From Hymenobacter polaris (lineage in GTDB: Bacteria > Bacteroidota > Bacteroidia > Cytophagales > Hymenobacteraceae), in the NCBI RefSeq assembly GCF_012927305.1, contig NZ_JABBGH010000002.1, positions 930,001 to 994,000 on the forward strand: a stretch of DNA of 64,000 nucleotides. The letters are read 5' to 3'. Shown here one piece after another: positions 61,084 through 64,000 of the stretch. A program made the position numbers and the translations under genes. The notes below the pieces were generated by a model. That model did no database searches, had not been told where the DNA came from, and saw only the letters and a list, made by a program, of their open reading frames with translations. The first letter of the stretch is position 1. Every line of letters starts with the position of its first letter.

Positions 61084-62262
61084 ATGAACCTGGCCCTCTT
61101 TTTCGATTCACTGCCCGACGAGCTGCTAGCCCCTACCGCCGTGCCCACCGCCCTGGCGGCCTACCTCACGCCGTTTGGCGAGGCGTTTCCCGACTGGCGC
61201 GCCGCCGACCTGGCCCTCATTGGCCTTGACGAGTGGCGCGGCTCTGCGGCCGGCCCGCCGCCGCCCGGCCACCACGGCGCCAACCGCGTGCGCGAGCGCT
61301 TCTACCAGCTGCAAAAAAGCACCGGCCCGCTGCGCCTCGTCGACCTGGGCAACCTGCGGCCCGGCCCCACCCTGGAGGACACTTACCAGCGCCTGCGCGA
61401 GATAGTGGCGGCCCTGCTCGAAGCCGGCACCGTGCCGCTGCTGCTGGGCGGCGGCCACGACCTCGACATTGGGCAGTTTACGGCCTACGAAGCGCTCAAC
61501 CAGTCGATTACCTTCGCCGTGGTAGATGCCAAGCCCGACATGGGCCTGCCGCTGCCCAGTGCCCCGGCCGAGGCCACCCATTTGCGCCGCCTGCTCACGC
61601 ACGAGCCCAACATCATCTTCAGTTGCGCCCACCTAGGGCACCAGCAGTACCTGACGCCCCCCGACGTGCTAGCGGCTTTTGAGAAGCTGCACTTCGAAAC
61701 CATGAGCGTGGGCGAGCTGCGCACCGACCGCCGCCTGGCCGAGCCGCTGCTGCGCCAGGCCGATTTTCTGAGCTTCGACGTGGCGGCCATCCGCTGGCAA
61801 GATGCGCCCGGCTACCACCCGGCCAGCCCCTTCGGCCTTAGCAACGAGGACGCCGCCCAGCTCTGCTGGTACGCTGGCCACAACCCGCAGCTTAGCTCCC
61901 TAGGCCTCTACGGCTACCGGCCCGAGCACGACCCCCACGGCCTGGCCGCCGCCACGCTAGCCACCATGCTCTGGTATTTTGTGGAAGGCTACAACCACCG
62001 CAAGCCCGAAACCGGCTTCGGCACCTACCGCTTCCTCACCTACACGCTGGTGCTGCCCAACCCTCAGCCCAACGAGCCCACCGAGCTAGTGTTTTACAAG
62101 TCGCGCCGCCAGGACGACGTGCCCAAGTGGTGGATGGAGGTGGAAGGCCTGGCCGACCAGTCGCTCAAGCGCATCGTGCCCTGCACCCACCAAGACTACC
62201 TGCAAGCCGCCCAGGGCATCCTGCCCAAGCGCTGGATTTGGACGCAGGCGCTGCTGGGATAA
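61084..62262 (+). CDS. Arginase/formimidoylglutamase-family protein with incomplete metal site
   Basis: A 392-residue arginase-fold (ureohydrolase) protein. The first ligand motif is LGGGHD (His125). The second, usually DAHxD, is DAKPD: Asp148 and Asp152 stay but the His is Lys150. The third, usually DxD, is SFDVAAI: Asp232 stays but the second Asp is Ala234. Mapped on rat arginase I, ligands of metal A are all present while metal B loses two. The protein is therefore probably not a normal binuclear hydrolase. Similar degeneration, as I recall, is seen in Bacteroidota proteins annotated as formimidoylglutamase. Confidence 0.83.
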   Translation: MNLALFFDSLPDELLAPTAVPTALAAYLTPFGEAFPDWRAADLALIGLDEWRGSAAGPPPPGHHGANRVRERFYQLQKSTGPLRLVDLGNLRPGPTLEDTYQRLREIVAALLEAGTVPLLLGGGHDLDIGQFTAYEALNQSITFAVVDAKPDMGLPLPSAPAEATHLRRLLTHEPNIIFSCAHLGHQQYLTPPDVLAAFEKLHFETMSVGELRTDRRLAEPLLRQADFLSFDVAAIRWQDAPGYHPASPFGLSNEDAAQLCWYAGHNPQLSSLGLYGYRPEHDPHGLAAATLATMLWYFVEGYNHRKPETGFGTYRFLTYTLVLPNPQPNEPTELVFYKSRRQDDVPKWWMEVEGLADQSLKRIVPCTHQDYLQAAQGILPKRWIWTQALLG

Positions 62263-62278
62263 ATTATGGGTACCAAAA

Positions 62279-62371
62279 GAACGTCATGCTGAGTTCCGCG
62301 AAGCATCTCTACCGCGTCGTTAAACGACATTGTTCGGTAGAGATGCTTCGCGGAACTCAGCATGACGTTCT
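62279..62371. repeat. REP/MITE-like inverted repeat, copy 13
   Basis: AGAACGTCATGCTGAG ends with TTCCGCGAAGCATCTCTACC inner arms matched on both sides. The loop GTTAAACGACATTGTTCGGT is nearly that of copy 7. It lies 17 bp before the cytochrome b5-like gene. Confidence 0.87.
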
Positions 62372-62387
62372 AAATAAGTGATAATCA

Positions 62388-62621
62388 ATGGTTGATTATA
62401 CCCGCAGCCAGCTAGCCCTGCGCAACGGCCAGGACCGCCCCGAAATCTGGGTGGCTTACCGGGGCGACATCTACGACGTGAGCCGCTCGCGCCTGTGGCA
62501 GCGCGGCAACCACTACGAGCACTGGGCCGGCCAGGACCTGACCCGCGAGCTGGACGAGGACGCCCCGCACCTGGCCACGGTATTCGACAAATTCCCCGTA
62601 ATTGGCCGCCTCAAAAGCTGA
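62388..62621 (+). CDS. Cytochrome b5-like haem/steroid-binding domain protein
   Basis: A 77-residue single-domain protein. IWVAYRGDIYDVSRSRLWQRG is the first half of the fold and GNHYEHWAGQDLTRELDEDAPH carries candidate haem ligands His (HYEHWAG) and His (APH), followed by FPVIGRL. It could be an electron carrier or a sterol/hopanoid-related binder in the cytoplasm. It is 77 bp ahead of murQ on the same strand. Confidence 0.85.
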   Translation: MVDYTRSQLALRNGQDRPEIWVAYRGDIYDVSRSRLWQRGNHYEHWAGQDLTRELDEDAPHLATVFDKFPVIGRLKS

Positions 62622-62698
62622 CGCCCGCGCCCTGCGCACTACTGCGCTTTACCACCGCGTACCTCCGCGGTAACTTCCCAAACGAAGCCCGAACGAAC

Positions 62699-63499
62699 AT
62701 GACCACCGAAACCCCCTCCGAATACAACGACCTCGAAACCCTGCCCACGGCCGCCCTGCTGGCCGGTATGAACCAACTCGACCAAACCGTGCCGCTGGCC
62801 GTGCAAAAGGTGCTGCCGCAGGTAGAAGCCCTGGTGGAAGCCACCGTGGCGCGGCTGCGCGCCGGCGGCCGGCTGTTCTACATCGGAGCGGGCACCAGCG
62901 GGCGCCTAGGGGTGGTCGATGCCTCGGAGTGCCCGCCCACCTTCGGCGTAGCGCCGGGGCTGGTAATCGGCATTATGGCCGGGGGCGATGGGGCCATCCG
63001 CACGGCCGTGGAAGGCGCCGAGGATAATCCCACGCAGGCCTGGGCGGACATGCAGGCATTCGGGGCCAACGCACAAGATGTGCTGGTGGGCATCGCCGCC
63101 TCGGGCCGCACGCCCTACGTGATTGGCGGCTTGCAGGCGGCGCGGGCGGCGGGGCTGGCCACCGGCTGCGTGGTGTGCAACGCGGGCTCGGCCGTGGCGG
63201 CAGCTTGCGAGTTTCCGGTGGAAATCGTGACCGGGCCCGAATTCATCACGGGCAGCACCCGCCTCAAAGCCGGCACCGCCCAGAAGTTGGTACTCAACAT
63301 GCTCACCACGGCCACCTTTGTCCGCCTAGGGCACGTGAAGGGCAATAAGATGGTGGATATGAAGCTCAGCAACGACAAGCTGGTAGACCGCGGCCAGCGC
63401 ATGCTGATGGATGAGCTAGGCATTGCGCAGCCCGAAGCAGCCGACTTGCTGCGCCAGCACGGCTCGGTGCGGGCGGCGCTGGCGACGCGGCAGACCTAG
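62699..63499 (+). CDS. murQ: N-acetylmuramic acid 6-phosphate etherase
   Basis: From ATG 62699, 266 residues. The SIS sugar-phosphate domain has FYIGAGTSGRLGVVDASECPPTFG and VGIAASGRTPYVIGGL; ITGSTRLKAGTAQKLVLNML and VKGNKMVDMKLSNDKLVDR follow. It removes the lactyl ether from MurNAc-6-phosphate in peptidoglycan recycling. It is slightly short compared with the usual 300 residues because the N-terminal TESRNP-type start is reduced. No mur partner gene is next to it. Confidence 0.92.
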   Translation: MTTETPSEYNDLETLPTAALLAGMNQLDQTVPLAVQKVLPQVEALVEATVARLRAGGRLFYIGAGTSGRLGVVDASECPPTFGVAPGLVIGIMAGGDGAIRTAVEGAEDNPTQAWADMQAFGANAQDVLVGIAASGRTPYVIGGLQAARAAGLATGCVVCNAGSAVAAACEFPVEIVTGPEFITGSTRLKAGTAQKLVLNMLTTATFVRLGHVKGNKMVDMKLSNDKLVDRGQRMLMDELGIAQPEAADLLRQHGSVRAALATRQT

Positions 63500-63582
63500 G
63501 GGTAAAAGTGTGCACTAAAGCCGAACGATTCGGGCGAAATGGCGTTTTTGCAGGGGGCCTTCGCTAGCTGGCTCGCTTTGCT

Positions 63583-64000
63583 ATGCACACCATTGAGCCG
63601 CACTACAACTGGATTGAGCACTACTCGGCCGCCGAGGATGAGCGTTCGCCGCTTTTCGGCACCGAGTACAGCCTCGATACGTTTAGCAATACTATTTACG
63701 GCTACTACATTCATCCCCAGTGGGATAGCTTGGAGTCGGATACGCTGTTTTTCAAGATTCTGTGGGCCGACTACGACGAGGGCGCGGCCGTGCTGGAGTT
63801 TATTGGCGAGTGGAACGACGCCATTGAGAATGACATCATGAGCCTGAAGCGCAACATCCTCGACGTGCTAATGCACGAGGGCATCAAGCGCTTCATTCTG
63901 GTGGGCGAGAACGTGTTCAACTTCCACGGCTCCGACGATAGCTACTACGAGGAATGGTTTGAGGATGTGGAGGATGGCTGGATTGCGGGCGTGAATTTCC
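63583..64000 (+). CDS. Conserved Bacteroidota protein of unknown function (3' end outside window)
   Basis: An open frame from ATG 63583 runs off the end: 139 codons visible. The sequence begins MHTIEPHYNWIEHYSAAEDE and has the blocks TEYSLDTFSNTIYGYYIHPQWD, GEWNDAIENDIMSLKRNI and FILVGENVFNFHGSDDSYY. I recall this as a widespread, well-conserved Bacteroidota family without known function. It is rich in aromatic and acidic residues, has no signal peptide and is probably cytoplasmic. Confidence 0.83.
   Translation, partial: MHTIEPHYNWIEHYSAAEDERSPLFGTEYSLDTFSNTIYGYYIHPQWDSLESDTLFFKILWADYDEGAAVLEFIGEWNDAIENDIMSLKRNILDVLMHEGIKRFILVGENVFNFHGSDDSYYEEWFEDVEDGWIAGVNF

Overview
The window is about 64 kb of GC-rich chromosome from a member of Bacteroidota, most likely a Hymenobacter-like cytophagalean. 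Evidence: gliding-motility lipoproteins (gldB, gldD), a type IX secretion C-terminal sorting domain on a xylanase, TonB receptors with a carboxypeptidase-like N-domain, a TamL/TamB pair, the tiny Lys/Arg-rich AURKAIP1/COX24-domain protein, and promoter-like -7 boxes of the form TAnnTTTG. I found no rRNA, tRNA, CRISPR, integrase or transposase, and I could not run any search.

Layout. 1-7.5 kb: a divergent metal-handling locus. Leftward: an MbnP-family lipoprotein and two di-heme cytochrome c peroxidase (MauG/MbnH superfamily) proteins. Rightward: a small Cys/His membrane protein, a TonB-dependent receptor and a PepSY membrane protein. 7.6-18.2 kb: assorted metabolic and exported proteins (FMN reductase, pentapeptide protein, lysA, DinB, PPC-domain protein, glycosylasparaginase, Old Yellow Enzyme, Gfo/Idh/MocA oxidoreductase, glycoside hydrolase). 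18.5-23.1 kb: an aromatic amino acid operon (prephenate dehydratase, aminotransferase, prephenate dehydrogenase, DAHP synthase-chorismate mutase) preceded by a promoter, a 17-codon leader peptide with eight Phe/Tyr codons, and an antiterminator/terminator pair, which is a textbook ribosome-mediated attenuator. 23.3-29.9 kb: formamidase-like, MetX-like, DUF1028, secreted GH10 xylanase and DUF4396 genes. 30-37.6 kb: tamL-tamB. 37.9-41.7 kb: MoxR ATPase, a small Thr-rich protein, a glycosyltransferase and gldB. 41.9-50.3 kb: rng with a 411-bp structured leader, COX24-domain protein, TPR, HU, mutY, ssb, gldD, recG. 52.6-60.9 kb: a fatty-acid beta-oxidation set (acyl-CoA dehydrogenase, thiolase, HAD/ECH fusion, MarR regulator, acyl-CoA ligase), three members of which share an upstream motif. 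61-64 kb: arginase-family protein with a half-lost metal site, cytochrome b5-like protein, murQ and a truncated conserved gene.

Between genes the window is packed with near-perfect inverted repeats. Thirteen belong to one REP/MITE-like family (core GTCATGCTGAGC...AGCATCTCTACC), and two of these have been read into the coding sequence so that two unrelated enzymes end with the same peptide. At least six further long dyads have unrelated sequences. The palindrome CCTAGG is strikingly frequent, about 90 copies by eye, and inside genes it often falls at Leu-Gly dipeptides.
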